Positions 19,991 to 31,805 of a DNA stretch of 64,000 nt are shown piece by piece. The notes beneath the pieces were generated by a model. The model was given only the letters and a program-made list of their open reading frames with translations. It did not search any database and was not told where the DNA came from. Each line of letters starts with the position of its first letter. Within the stretch, counting starts at the first letter, position 1. The position numbers were made by a program, and so were the translations under genes. Origin of the DNA: Fasciola hepatica (taxonomy: Eukaryota; Platyhelminthes; Trematoda; Plagiorchiida; Fasciolidae); NCBI GenBank assembly GCA_948099385.1, contig CANUEZ040000129.1, forward strand, positions 4,154,001 through 4,218,000. The letters run 5' to 3'.

Positions 19991-21250
19991 GGACAGACCC
20001 GTGTGCTGCCGGAGAGGAGCAGCCATCTCATGACTAAAGATATTCTCTTGAACCTGGCTAAAAAACTAACACACGAAGTGTCTTCATCCAGAAGGAAAAT
20101 ATGACCAACCGCGATAAAATGGATGTCTCTTCGATGGCGTTGGCCGCTATCACTACGCCTTTGATCTCTAGTTCTTATGCCAGAGGGGTTTTAGCTCGTA
20201 CACGGGCCAGTCCTGTTTAGGCATTTGCAGGGATTTCGGTCCTCTCGTCCGCGTGTCGAGTTGCCGGAATTTGGTCGCACCTCAGGAGCACAGATCGGCT
20301 GGATTATCGCCAGACCTGACAAGCTTCCACTGGTGCATGGCCGGTTCATTGTGGATAGTGAAGAGTCGGTTAACAACGAAAGTACTAACCCGGCTCCGGA
20401 CGTTGTTAATGTATTACTGTTCCACCGTCGAGTCCATCCAAAAGCCAGCCGACCGAATTTAGAAGTCGAAGAGTCTCTTCACCGTTTGTACCACCCTGAC
20501 TACTAACAAGGCTGCGCTGAGTTCGAGGCGTGGAATCGAGACCGACTTCAGTGGAGCAAAGCGGGCTCTAGCGAACAGGATTCTCTTAGTATATCGTCCA
20601 TCTCCCATGCACCATCTTCCGTACATTACAACTCCACAACCTGCTTCGGATGCGTCGGAAAAAGCGTGTAGTTCTCCTGTCCGTGTTGCATGACCAGGAG
20701 TCAAACGTCGTGGAATCCTTTTGTCCCCTAATTTCCTCAAGGTATTTAGAAATTCTTCCCAGTCCAGCCGGCCTTCTCTGTCCAGTGACTGGTCCCAATC
20801 GACGTTCTTGCGGCACAGCTGCTGCAGCAAGATCTTTCTGGGTAGCAGTCAGGATGGGACGAAACCGAGTGGATCGAACAAACTAGAGACAGTAGACTGT
20901 ATACCACAACGGGCAACTGGTTGATCGGGAAAGTTTGGCTCGAAGACGAGGTCGTCCGTTTCCGCGTCCCATTGTAATCGTAAGGTGCTTTCGGTAGAGA
21001 TTGGAAAGCCGCCCAATCCTCTAACACTTTTGGCCCTATCGTGGTACGGAATAACCTCGAGCACTTCTGAAGCGCTTGACATCCATTTCGTTAGATGGAA
21101 GCAGCCCTCTTCTAGCATTCTTGTCAGGCCTCTGAACTGCATTGGGACTGAGTCTACATCATCGAATTACCCAAGATAGTCGTCGACGCAGAAGGTTTTG
21201 CTGACATCATCTAATACCAACCGGTGGACGAGAGCCCCATCTTAGGCTTG
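19991..21250 (-). pseudogene. BEL-1 RT second half and RNase H
   Basis: Starting at the right, about 21230-21180 reads FCVDDYLG (YVDD active site changed to CVDD). 21142-20849 reads FRGLTRMLEEGCFHLTKWM, LRLQWDAETDDLVFEPN and VSSLFDPLGFV. 20830-20459 reads RTGELHAFSDASEAGCGVVM (first RNase H Asp) and SVSIPRLELSAALLVVRVV (Glu). Downstream, toward 20200, are the FWTDS and SGDNPAD regions in other frames. Frames switch at about 21142 and 20840. Confidence 0.84.
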
Positions 21251-21264
21251 GTTTTACGCAGCAA

Positions 21265-22260
21265 CTAGTAGTAATAGTTACATACTTTGAAGCCTCCGTG
21301 ACACTAACTGCGACACACCACTGTGAGTCCGTGGAGTAGTACCGCGAAAAAACGACAAAACCATTTTCTAGGTAATCCAGATATCTACTGCAAATCACCC
21401 CTTGTGAGCCCACCTATAAAATACTTAGCTATTGTTGTTTAAATCAGCTGTTTTAGTTATGGCATCTTCCTTGGTGTAATACGCTCAGACAGATCGCCAC
21501 TCCCATCTTTATCGGTGTAAGTGTTGATGCTTGTTGATGCACTTACTGAGCTCCGGCTCACCGAGTTTTCTTTCTGTCCTTGCAGATCGTACACGTGCAA
21601 CCCCCAAGGAAGACACTGCATCCCGCATACTACATTGGCTAACACTTCAATCCCCCGCCGTCTATACAGCGAAACCACCCAATCGACGCTGTTTGTAATC
21701 ATCCTAGGTGACATCCTATAGGATTTTATCTTTGTTCCTCACCTAAGCTTTCTGCAATCCCTAAATAACCAACAAAACTAGCTGACCATCTGAAGCCTAC
21801 CGTCATAACGAGCAACTCCAAGGACTGGCAGGTAAGATTTTGCCACGCGTAGCCATAAGTCTCCCAGCCATCACGTCGTGCTCAGTATCATTAACGAACA
21901 TCCGTGATAACGCACACGGCAATACTGACAGCCCTTTACAACACGTCAGCTCCATCGAATCGCGAAATGAAGTTCCTGACAGAGCCACCAGAATTCTGAC
22001 TCCACTGGCCCAAATTCTTGAGCCGTCTATGGTAACCTCGGGCTGTAACTTAGTTGCCAGGCTCAACTTAGTTGACAGCATATCTTCAGAGGTTTCAAAA
22101 TGAATGCAAAATTCTAATCACGCCATTGTATTTCACATTCCTGATAGGGCCCGACTCTACGTAGTCGGCAGTACCTTGCTGATGGCGGTTAACATGAAAC
22201 GGGCGATAAGCCTCAGCAACAGATTACGAAACCAAACACTACGAGACCGGGGCCCCCTGC
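21265..22260 (+). other. L3 5' region
   Basis: About 1 kb lying between the BEL-1 junction and the ORF1-like region. No coding frame matches a known LINE domain. It is probably the 5' UTR and promoter of L3, but could include unrelated sequence. Confidence 0.35.
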
Positions 22261-24010
22261 ATTTCTGATTTTCGAACTCACTGACAGCCAGTGAGTTTAT
22301 TCCTAAACATAGCTTTATTGCTCTTAACTAGCCATACATAAACATTCTAGTAGCATCTGACAAAATGCCACAACAACCAGAATTGCTGAAAAAGTTGAAT
22401 TCTGCCAAACATCCGGGGCAGGAATCCACCAAAATGACACCTACTCCCTGGTTCCCCCCAACCTACATTTTGCATCTAACATCTGCCAGCCAACAATGTC
22501 TGATGTAGAACTTGAAGCAACGCCTGGACCTTCCAGAAACCCACTAGTCTCCAAGCGCCCTTGACTCACCAATAATGCCACAGATGTCCGGGGCTGGAAT
22601 CCACTGAGTCCCGTCAGTCACTTCAGCCGCGTGCATCAGAGACAGCTACCTAAAAGGAGTAGCCTCCCTGACCTAACAACATAGCATCACTCTCCCAAGG
22701 CGATGCACAAACCAAAGTACTGTCTTTCTTGTCCCTACCATCTAGCCGCGACTAAAACCCATTTGCTGGACCACTCCTTAACACTGTCAGGTCGATCTCG
22801 TTCGAATCAAACCCGCCAACCCTCAGGGTATACTCTCACGAACAAACTGCCAAGAAGTAGCACTTTTAAGGACACACTCGTTGGTGCGATCCTATCACCC
22901 ATGGGCCGAAAGTTGATAACGATTTTTACCCAGCCCCAAATGCAGAGGGACAGTATCAACGATAATCCATGGCCGCAAATCCAGAATTCCACAACCCGCC
23001 CTCCATCCCTAATAGAGGCCTCAACGTCCAGCTCACTAGGCCGGGACAGCCCTTTATCTCCAGGCCACACTCCGATGGCCAGGCATAAGTTAGAGGCGAA
23101 AGGATGCTCTGGCAGGATGTCAACAAAGCCGGGGCCTACAATTTCTCTTCCCAAAATAGATAGTTTCTCAAACCGTGTCTCCTCCTAGCGAAATTCCAGC
23201 TCTACGCGCATTTATACGGACGGTACCGGCAGCCCACCCCACAGCGATTGTTCAACTATGCATCTGCTTAACTCATCATTCTTTAACCTTCACGTGCCTC
23301 TTCTGTCCTTCTCTTTAGTTCCATTATCATACCAAAATTTTCGTTTTGCTCCACCATTTCCCATCCCAATACAGTCTTTTTACTCGCAGGACACATCCAA
23401 AAACCCCCTCCTTGTAAAAACTTTCCCCACGCATTGGCATACGATCCCACAATCTTTTCTTTCTTCTAGCCTCCATTATTCACTTCCCGGTACCATCACC
23501 TTGCCAGCATTTCACACCTTTGATAGCACACCGAACTCCGCAGGCCAACTACTGTACATTGGTTGTTCCCACTACCTCCTTCCGAAATAACGATCTACTC
23601 CCTGTACCAACCGCCCAATCCTACCCTTCCTCACCGGGGCAAGCCGCATCGACAGGCGGCGAAGCCACTCACACTCTCCTAGTCCCTACCTTCTGAGGAC
23701 TGCTCTCACCACACAACACCAACCACTACCAAGGTGGTCACTTGAGGGGGCCAATATCTTCCATAACCTTGTATTCTGTCACCACACTTAAGAATCGAAC
23801 GATCCCAACGAATCATTACAAGTGGCAAAGCCACTTAGACAAAGATCTTCTCGTTCATCTCGTAACATCCCGAAACTAATTATTTCCGGGCTATACGCGA
23901 CTGAGTCCCCTGAAACCTTTGCGGGGGCGTCCAACGCCCACCTTTCTTCTTCGGCGATAGCTCCAACTCACGCCCTTCCCCGTGCACTTTCTCTGTCCAA
24001 AACCTCCCCT
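22261..24010 (+). pseudogene. L3 ORF1-like region
   Basis: Plus-strand segments rich in Pro/Ser/Thr (22703-23188, 23258-23590, 23822-24040) occupy the place of ORF1 in CR1-type LINEs. No RNA-binding motif or zinc knuckle is recognisable. The same position on the minus strand of L8 (63138-63716) is also Pro/Ser-rich, which supports the assignment. The product would be an RNA-binding chaperone; this rests on position only. Confidence 0.45.
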
Positions 24011-24055
24011 ACGTTACATAACCCAGATGCTCGCATCTAGAAGAATGGGTTATAC

Positions 24056-24720
24056 TTGATCTTGTCCAACTCCTTACCCATCAAAAATAAGCTCCATCCA
24101 TTGAATTATTATGTCACTACTTCAGGTCCTGATATCATCCTCATTACTGGAACCTGGCTCACGGAACACACCCTCACAAGCGAAACCCTGATTGAGGGGT
24201 ACAAGGTAGTTAGAGTAAATAGGATGGACGGACTCGGAGGTGGGTGCCTAGTGTACGAACAGCACACTCTTTCAGTAATTCCCATCAGACGGGCTACACT
24301 CGACTCAATTCCGGATTATCTATGGCTCACAATTCGATTCTCAGCTGTAGTCACGCACTTTGGCTGTGTCTATCGCCCACTCTCCTCTACTATTACAGAC
24401 TTATCTCCTTTAACTGAAGCCTCTGATTACTTTCACCATTATCTTTGACAGCGCAAGTCATAGCAGGTGATTTTAAATGGCCTTAAGTAATCTGGACGAA
24501 CCTCACAGCACCTACTATATTATTAGACTCTGTCCCGTACACTCACATTGAGGGCTGGGTGCATCACGTCAAAACCTTACTAGAAACTCCAACATCCTGG
24601 ACCTTATATTCACTCACCTCTTTGCAACACTTCGGTTTCCGTTCTGGATGAACTTCCGGGTAGCGACCATAAGATGGCTCGTAATCTTTCATTCCATCCT
24701 TATCCACCATGCTATCTGAC
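24056..24720 (+). pseudogene. L3 endonuclease
   Basis: 24056-24448 reads LPIKNKLHPLNYYVTTSGPD, ILITGTWLTEHT (the metal-binding Glu of the usual TETWL is replaced by Gly), GLGGGCLVYEQHT and VVTHFGCVYRPLSSTITDLS. After a stop at 24446-24448 the GDF motif is recognisable at about 24462 (AGDFKW), and the terminal SDH motif at about 24660 (GSDHKM). The order matches the apurinic-type endonuclease of CR1/Jockey LINEs. The Glu-to-Gly change and the stop make it inactive as read. Confidence 0.82.
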
Positions 24721-25269
24721 CCCATTCAACAATTCCCTCCATTTAAATTGGAACCCTCAGCCCGATTTCATCCGCAGCCGAGATTGGAGCAGTTTTTTCT
24801 AACTGCTGACTCCCAACAGGCGACTGATCACTTTCAACTTAACGTGGGAAACTGCCTCTTGAGGCTTAGTCCAATAGCCCAAAACTCCCCCTAAGGAAAT
24901 CCAAGCATGCCTCTCTCCAAAAAGTACCTTTGGGTGCAGAGACGTCACCTCCTAAACCACGACCTCTCCTTTCTCATGAGACTAACATATCTTACTGATA
25001 TTATCCGGGACCTAGAGAAAGACCAGCTCCGCAACGAAGAAGCCTAAGCTATGAGGCCTCCCAATGAAGCATCAAAGCTCTCACTTCTACATAAATCCAG
25101 GAATTCGGCAACAGACACTACTGTCCAATACTTTATGCTACCGAATAAAACTTCGGCCACCTCCCCCTCCGATACCTCTGAGGCCTTTAACCTCTACATC
25201 GACACTTCAATGACTCCCGCCTCAGATATAGCCCCCCGGATTCTGTTTCTAGCACTGGCTCTTCTCAAT

Positions 25270-26160
25270 CCACTCTGACATTTGAAGTAAACGTTATTTC
25301 CGGGCCCATTTCACGCTATAAGGCATCTACCCATCCTGGACCAGACGAGTTATCCCCAGCTGCAATCATTAACGGCAGATCGGACCTCCCACTTCTATTA
25401 CTAAACCTATTTACTTTTTTACCCAAATCCAGTTTGGTACCCTCGAACTGGAAGCTTTCGATCACCATTCCACGACACAAAAAAGGACAAGTCCACAAAT
25501 TCGCTAATTACCACACCATCAACCATACCCCTAGCATTTCCAGAATAATGGAAGAGATTGTCAAAGGTGGCGTCACTACCCATCTCTCGCTTCAAAGATT
25601 CTTAGAGATAGGCAGCACAGGTTTCTCGAATCGCGATCATGCATCGCTTGTCAGTTTGACTTCCTCAACCTAGCCACTAAGGCTGTGGATAGCATTCAGG
25701 CATTGGTATTTGTCCAGCTAGATCTGTCGAGGGCTTTTGACCGCCCTCCTAGCCCCAATCTCATCGCTAAACTGCGTTTATTTGGCATCACTGGCCCACT
25801 ACGCTGTTGGCTGCAATCTTAACTCACTCGTCATTCTCAAGTGGTCCTCACCAGTGGACATGCTTCTAACCAGAAATCTGTTACAAAGAGCGTTATACAG
25901 GGTTGTGCACTGGGTCCTCTCCTATTTCTAATGTACATTATTGACGCACTGGATCTAGTACACCTTAGCAAGCCATTCTCGTTTGCAGAAGATATAGAAA
26001 TAGTCAACTATTTCAATTCAATTTATGCCACCCCTACTCTCTGCAACATTTCCGCTGACTTCTCTGCACTTGCCGCCGATGTCACTCCTGGATGATGAGC
26101 TTTTCCACTGATAAGTGCAAGGTTCTGAACTAAAAATTCTAATTGCTCCCTGGATCTTTA
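25270..26160 (+). pseudogene. L3 reverse transcriptase
   Basis: Starts with a GPDELSPAAI entry motif (about 25335) and PSNWKLSITIPRHKKGQVHK. 25434-25673 continues with FANYHTINHTPSISRIMEEI. About 25680-25760 has VFVQLDLSRAFDR (first catalytic Asp, other frame). 25841-26095 has QGCALGPLLFLMYIIDALD and FAEDIEIVNYF, where the FADD active site is altered to FAED. Several frame changes and the D-to-E change point to an inactive copy. Confidence 0.83.
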
Positions 26161-26870
26161 ACTCTTGGTGGGTCCCCAATAGTCAGTCGACCCACCACCC
26201 TCGACTTGGGCCTGAAGTAATCCTGCTCCCTCATCTCCTCCGAGCAAGCCGCCATCCAGGCGGTCAAGGCTAGAGGAAGTGTGTCACTTCTCTTCCGCTC
26301 CTCTCGTCTCCGGGACAGTATCAAATGCGTCTACAAATCCCACATCAGGACTTTGCTTGAATACTGCCAAATAATGCTCCCTAACATAACTAAACTTGAC
26401 AGAGCTGCGGTAGAAAGCATACCGACTTGTTTCTGTAGGCCACTACTTGGTTGAACTATAGAGAATGATGTCAACATCTGAATCTTGACCTACTCTGGCT
26501 CCGCAGCTTAATACTAAACTTAGTCTTCGTGTATAACCTGCTCAGAAAGCCGTCTTCTTCTCTCAACCCAATAAGCTTCTCCCGTGAAATTCCTTAGTCA
26601 CTTCAACGCAGGCCTTTTATTGCCCCTTCTAGCGTAGTTAAGTCAGCCACACGGTCACCATTTTTCCTTCTTGTCTGCTCCAAGTTCTGGAAAACGTTGC
26701 TCATCACCCTTCGAGCTTCACAAGCCAAGTCTCAATTTCTATAAGCACTCATCCAATATCTCAGCTTCACCCGTTTGCTCCAGCTATCTAATATTTGCAC
26801 AGCAGAAGATATAGATTGAGAGACGATCTCCATTTTTCAGAGCACCGATAAGTATCATCCAGTTGCATCC
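26161..26870 (+). pseudogene. L3 C-terminal region
   Basis: The region after the RT palm in broken frames. Fragments near 26340-26380 read like the YIR.LLEYC motif (SHIRTLLEYCQ), with YRP-like residues downstream. It corresponds to 15272-14640 in L2. Confidence 0.55.
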
Positions 26871-28430
26871 CCTTGCACAATTGCGTACAGGAACTCAGCT
26901 CCCCAACTCCATGTCCCTAGCTCCGACACGCTTTCATTTTTCGTACCTTGCTTTCATCCACGGGTTTGCCTGTCCTGATGCTCCTCTCTTCTCGGCCTTT
27001 TTCGCGTTTCACCTGTAGTGAGACGATCTTACTGGTTATGCCTCACCTGTCCTTTCGGTCCGTGCTCTCATTCCCTGTTCCGTATATTGACCGCCACAGG
27101 CATTTTCTGTGTGCCCTCCAGGCCGTTCTGCTTTTTCATGTTCCGTTCAGAGTAAAATCATTGTTACCTCATGGTTTAGCTCACAGTTTCAGTCCGTTTG
27201 ATCTGCCATTACCTGATCCCTCTGGCAACCCTATTGCCCATTTCTCCCTCACGCAGTTCGCCATCACTCCTGCTGCATCTCTGCACGACAGATAGTCTTA
27301 CCTCCCAGGTACATTTCTCCACTTTGTATGCATGTTTGCCTTGTACTGCTTAGCTATCTCTATCTCTACCGTCTCCCCGCTGAATTAAGTATGTCCATTC
27401 ATTATTGCTTCCTCCATTCTCGACGGCCAACACATATCTTGCCTATATCAATCAGATTATTAGATGCATTCTTCCCTTTTCTCTTCGATACTTTCCTTCA
27501 CCTTCCCTCTTTTATGAACTGCTCCGCACAGTCGTCGGCAGTTCTGGGCCTCCGAATTATTTTCCCTGTCCCTCTCTGTTGAGCCGCCATGTTCACCCGT
27601 CATGAAGATAATTCACAACGAAACTCCAAGTTTGGTTCTACAACCAATAAATCTAACATTACCTGCCCCTCCCACTAACAGACAAGTTCTTACTGGGACC
27701 CCATTGTTATTGCTCCTGCTCTCCTTATATGTATACATACATATACATGTATATATATGCAAATATATGTATATGTGCATTTGCTCTGCCTCCTGCAGTT
27801 CCTCACCGGCCATTTCTCTTGCTATCATCCCGCTGACGGTTATATTATGCGTCTATTCCTTCTAGATCTGTGACTCACATCTATCCTGTTCGGTCCTTCT
27901 GAATCATTTCTGCCATCTGCTCCACCATTTACATCTCGCATCTCTCCCTTTCCGTTTTACAATGAGTTTTGTGCCCCTTCCGTCGATCATCTACTGCAGA
28001 GTACCAATGCTTCATTGCCATATAAGCCACTGTAATGTATCTTACTTTCTTCTCCATCTTCTCCCGCTGCCGCAGTTTCATATACCGATTTATAACATTT
28101 TTCATGTGTTTAGGTCGAATTTCGGATGTCCTCACCCGGACCAGTAAGGCTCTCCATCCGACCTTGACTTGCAAACCCACCGGGCATCGGCTCGAATCCG
28201 CTCTTGAGTATATTTCAACCCCTAATGTTCTCTTTTGTGTGCATATATTTATTATAATTTCATCCTACTTTATTCCTCCTCGTGAGCATCTTTATCCCAC
28301 TGTTGTTAAGCAAACTGCCATTTTCTCACTAATTTTGTGTATCCGTTCCATAGCTTATAAAAATTCGGTCACACACCTGGCTTGCTTCGGGGGTCTCCAA
28401 AAAAACCATCATCATAATTATTATCACTAA
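26871..28430 (+). other. L3 3' untranslated region and tail
   Basis: About 1.5 kb, pyrimidine-rich and non-coding, with a TATG/TATA microsatellite at 27722-27780. It ends in TTCGGGGGTCTCC, an A7 run and an ATC/ATT repeat. The end is homologous to the 56-base insertion at 55471-55526, which defines the 3' end of this LINE family. Confidence 0.65.
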
Positions 28431-29026
28431 GGGCGCGGCTGGCACAAAACGGTAGTGTTGTGGCTCCGAGGAGGTGGACGGTTACTGCATAATTTATCAC
28501 TGCCTTGCTCCCGTTGTTCTCTTCCCACAATAGGGGACGCAACGCACCTTGCCCTTCTACTGGTATTTCCACCTCGTGAAACATTGCCCTAATGTCGGCG
28601 GACAAGGCCACTCTGCCAAATTTCAAACGGCACAAAACTTCAATCACTGGCGCGGTCCATTCAGGCCCTTGTAGTAGGCGATCGTTTACCGACTCGCCCT
28701 TGAACTTGGCTGCACAGTCGAAAACCATCCGCAGTTTTTCGGGTTTTTTGGGGTTGGTAACCTGGTGGTGAGTTAGATACCAGATCCCATTTCGGCAGTC
28801 GACGTTTACAGGCACCCCTTCCAACGTAGCCGAGAGCTTCGTTTCGCTTCGTTAATTCTGCACGTCGTTCCCACGGATCTTGGTCTCGAACGAAGCGTTC
28901 CTTCAGTCGTGGCAGTCGTTGTAGAAGGTAGATTCTGTTGTCAGTCCACGGATCAGCAGACGCACGCCATGGGAGGAGAACTTCGAACTGTTTTTCAAGG
29001 CCTCTATTTCCTTGCCGCACTGTTGA
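28431..29026 (-). pseudogene. BEL-1 RT first half
   Basis: Minus-strand frames 29020-28661 and 28824-28431. Motifs: LLPWRASADPWTDNRIYLLQ, RLPRLKERFVRDQDPWERRA, GIWYLTHHQVTNPKKPEKLR, MVFDCAAKFKGESVNDRLLQ and VALSADIRAMFHEVEIPVEG (catalytic Asp in the SADI motif). The match to BEL-2 stops within PFCASRALS, where the L3 tail begins. The last codons of the open frame (28430-28369) are LINE sequence. Confidence 0.86.
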
Positions 29027-29680
29027 CTAAGCGAATTGGTCCTTTTGGGACAACGATGGTCTCTCTTCTCCGATGTCATGCAACTCCTCTTCATACAGCC
29101 GCTTCAGATGATACTCTATGCGGTCCGTTTCGGCGGATAAATAATCCACGAAACCACGTCCCCCTACTGGGGCATATAGTATCCATCCCAGAGTAGTGCG
29201 CACGGCATAAGACACCTGGCGGTCGCCCACTTTTTGTTCAATTACCCAATGTGCCTCTGGCACGTAGCGGCCGATGAGGAGATCCACTTTATCTTCTTCC
29301 CAGTCTACAATGTTTACGTCCTGCAGGTGGAGACACCTAGTCAAGATTGCGTTCACCGACCTTGGTGCTCGAATGAGGAGATCAGCTAATGTGAATGCTT
29401 TCGTTGGTTCGATTTGCTCGTTAGCATCTAAAGAGATGAGTCGCAACCTCAACCTGCCGGCAGTCATTTCTTGTGTTCCTCCCACCGTGCTCACTGCTAA
29501 CGACGTCGCACTTTTAGCGAGCCGGTGTCTGTCGGCAAACGGCTCTTTCACTAGGGTAGTGTCAGATCCACTGTCGACGAAAGCCAACGCTTTGATCACC
29601 CCAGTTTGGGCCACCACTCCCACGACAACTACTCCTAAACGTACTGGTTTACTGGCGGACCGCGACGTTGAACAAATCAC
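29027..29680 (-). pseudogene. BEL-1 protease
   Basis: A 217-codon segment with LAFVDSGSDTTLVKEPFADR (DSGS retropepsin active site), LAVSTVGGTQ, VDLLIGRYVPEAHWV and VRTTLGWILYAPV, continuing to the RT N-terminus. It is colinear with residues ~250-470 of the BEL-2 segment starting at 41578. It is open throughout, but the frames on both sides differ. Confidence 0.85.
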
Positions 29681-29699
29681 ACTGAGCTTTGTGCTTGCC

Positions 29700-30979
29700 T
29701 CGGGTATATTTCCTCTCGCCTGGTGTAAAAATTAATGGTGTCTGCCCGTGCAGCCCTCGTGGCCACATCTGTTCCTTGTTCTACAAGCTGCCGCCCGATG
29801 TGAGCTGTTGAGGCATATGAAGCACGCTCCCGTCATCCACGCCATTCCCCAACGTTCGCCTATTGTGGCGTTAATTAACTTGGGGTATTTTGTTGGCCCA
29901 CGACTAGCGTCACAGGACCTGCAACTTGGACGCTCTATAGCCTATAGTGAAATGGCGTGTGAATTGGTCCGAGGCTGATATTTCGGGCGTTCCTGAGCAG
30001 TGGTTTGAACTTGGCTATTACTAGACTTGTTTTTCCGGTTGCTGTCCCGGATAAGTCGGCCAAATCTCCCGTCGGCTATCTCGGTTTGCCTGTCCAAGTA
30101 TTCGGTCAGGTCTTCAAAGTTAGCCTCCCGATCGCCTCGGATTATGCGTTCCGCTTCTTCCGCCTACCGACCCTGTAGCTCGAAAGACAGGCAGTGGGCT
30201 ATGCTCTCTAATGTATGCATTGCACCGAGATTAGCCATATACCCCAAGTAATCGAGGGCATTTCGGCAGTTCTGAATCTTAACTACTGGGTCAGCCGTGG
30301 TGTAGACGTCGCCCTCTGTTATTTTAGCCTCTGACAACACGCCTCCTAAGAGGTTGCTAGCTAACTTGAGAGGCTGGCCAAATGGGTTCTTCGAAATCTT
30401 CCTTTCCAATGAGTAGCCTTGTTCCGGGTCAAGCATGGTACACACATCGATAGCTTCCCTTGCTAGGCGTCGACAGCACGGAGTCAGATATATTGGCCTT
30501 TGCCCGGGGCCCGTTACCGTATTTTAGAAGGAACTTTCAAACTGCTTGACGAACTTGCAGTAGTGTTCAGATCGTTCGTGGAAAAATGTCAGTTCTACTC
30601 CTGGAAGATCGAGCGCTGGTAACGCTGATGCCTTATATTTAACGACCGGCGCAGAGTTTTCTATTTTACTTTGTCCTGATCTGTTAGATAGGTCGTAGTC
30701 GTCGGTCTAATGCTGACGCTCTTTTTGTTTACACTTCTCTTCTGCTTACTGGACCTGCTGCCTAGCCGACAATTGTTGTTGTTCTAGGTCTAATATCTTT
30801 AAGTTAAATAGATCGACGTTCTCGCAATTCATATTACCCTCAGTAACACATGAGATAGTACTGACAGGAAAAGGTGATCTGGCATTAACTAAAGAGTCAA
30901 AGATACCCAAAACCTCTCCAGTGACATGCCGTATTACTTTCTGTACAGATTCCAATTTCTTTGATAACTTTCTTCGCAC
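29700..30979 (-). pseudogene. BEL-1 Gag
   Basis: The N-terminus at 30979 reads MRRKLSKKLESVQKVIRHVT and VNARSPFPVSTISCVTEGN. The capsid part 30445-30164 reads MLDPEQGYSLERKISKNPFG and DLGAMHTLESIAHCLSFELQ (the frame equals ILDYLGYMANLGAMHTLES). The region 30160-29700 covers the nucleocapsid Cys/His segment in broken frames. It aligns along its length with BEL-2 Gag. Stops at about 30980-30440 and frame changes inactivate it. Confidence 0.8.
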
Positions 30980-31018
30980 TATGGGTATTTTCTCTTTCTG
31001 AGTTGATCAGTCGAGTAT

Positions 31019-31367
31019 CGCAAGAAGCCTTTGAGCAATATGTAGCCAAATTCAAACAGATCCCGAAATCATTCTACCATACTAGATTATCAAATGAACA
31101 ATGACATTAAACAGACGCAAACCTCAGTAACACGATAAAGGGGACCCAGAAAACGAGAACCAATTTGCGGCTTACGATGAACGAGCAGGTGCATTAAGCA
31201 GGTGCACAAAGGGTTATGACAGAGTAGCGCGTTGGACGCGAACAAACAAACGTTGTTTCGTGAAACCACAGCGCATAAAAGCATGCACCCATTGTATATG
31301 GGAGAGTGATGTCAAAGAACATGAAATTGCCGTGCTTTGGGGGGATTTTCCCCAATCGGTCGTTACA
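31019..31367 (-). repeat. BEL-1 5' LTR
   Basis: On the minus strand it begins TGTAACGACCGATTGGGG at 31367 and ends near 31019 after AATTTGGCTACATATTGCTC. It matches the BEL-2 LTR start (TGTAACAGCCGG) and end (AATTTGGCTACTCATTGCTC) with substantial divergence. About 349 bases. Confidence 0.82.
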
Positions 31368-31393
31368 ACCAGCATGAGGTCCCCTGGTTTCCT

Positions 31394-31805
31394 CCCCCAT
31401 TCCATGGAGAATAAGTTGAGGCGCTTCAGGCTTTTCTCACAAATTTCCTATTTTAACATTGGAAGGAATCTGGCAAATAGTCTCTGGATTTTATCTAGCT
31501 CGTCCCCGTCCGGAACCAGATATAGACTCCGGGGGTGAACATATTTTGCCGAGAGAGTCCTTCCGACAGTCTTGTACAGTTGGAACAAGCACCAACTGCC
31601 TCCTACAGCTGATTGTGCGAGGGATTTGGTACAGTTCTCTAGAAGAGGTTTTTGCAGCTTTTTCACACTGGATTTCGAGTTGGAAACCAGCCCTAACCAT
31701 GACCTCTGATTCCCATAACGCTCTTTCCACGGGTAATGTTACTATCGAGCCTTTCGTTTCCAGTTCCCTTGGTCTGTAAAGTAACCACTCATGGACCTGA
31801 GGCAC
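31394..31805 (-). pseudogene. L4 C-terminal region
   Basis: Minus-strand frames with ETKGSIVTLPVERALWESEV and, in the next frame, AVGGSWCLFQLYKTVGRTLS and YVHPRSLYLVPDGDELDKIQ. The last is a drifted RP.LEY.....P....D...LE motif. It is the region after the RT palm. Confidence rests mainly on position. Confidence 0.6.

Larger units (their letters stand above)
21265..28430 (+). mobile_element. LINE L3 (CR1/Jockey-like), inserted in BEL-1
   Basis: Plus-strand element of about 7.2 kb flanked by the two halves of BEL-1. Its layout is a 5' region (about 21265-22260), an ORF1-like region (about 22260-24010), endonuclease (24056-~24720), RT (about 25280-26100), C-terminal region (to ~26600), a long pyrimidine-rich 3' UTR, and a short-repeat 3' end (CATCATCATAATTATTATC, about 28410-28430). 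The left boundary is approximate. A small overlap of BEL-1 sequence at both ends suggests a target duplication, but the bases have diverged. Other insertions inside the 7.2 kb cannot be excluded. Confidence 0.8.
18008..31367 (-). mobile_element. BEL-1: BEL/Pao retrotransposon, minus strand, split by LINE L3
   Basis: Read right to left: 5' LTR (31367-~31019), Gag (30980-~29700), protease (29680-29027), RT first half (to ~28431), then a 7.2-kb LINE on the opposite strand (28430-~21265), RT second half (from ~21250), RNase H, integrase (to ~18615), 3' UTR, polypurine tract and a shortened 3' LTR (18086-18008). RT breaks between the PFCASRALS segment on the right and the GALVHRLVLDDVSKTFCVDD segment on the left. 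These are contiguous in BEL-2, so both halves are one element. Confidence 0.88.

Noticed and set aside
22807..23154. Minus-strand open frame of 115 codons
   Set aside because: No recognisable motif, and it lies opposite the ORF1-like region of L3 in a simple-composition stretch.
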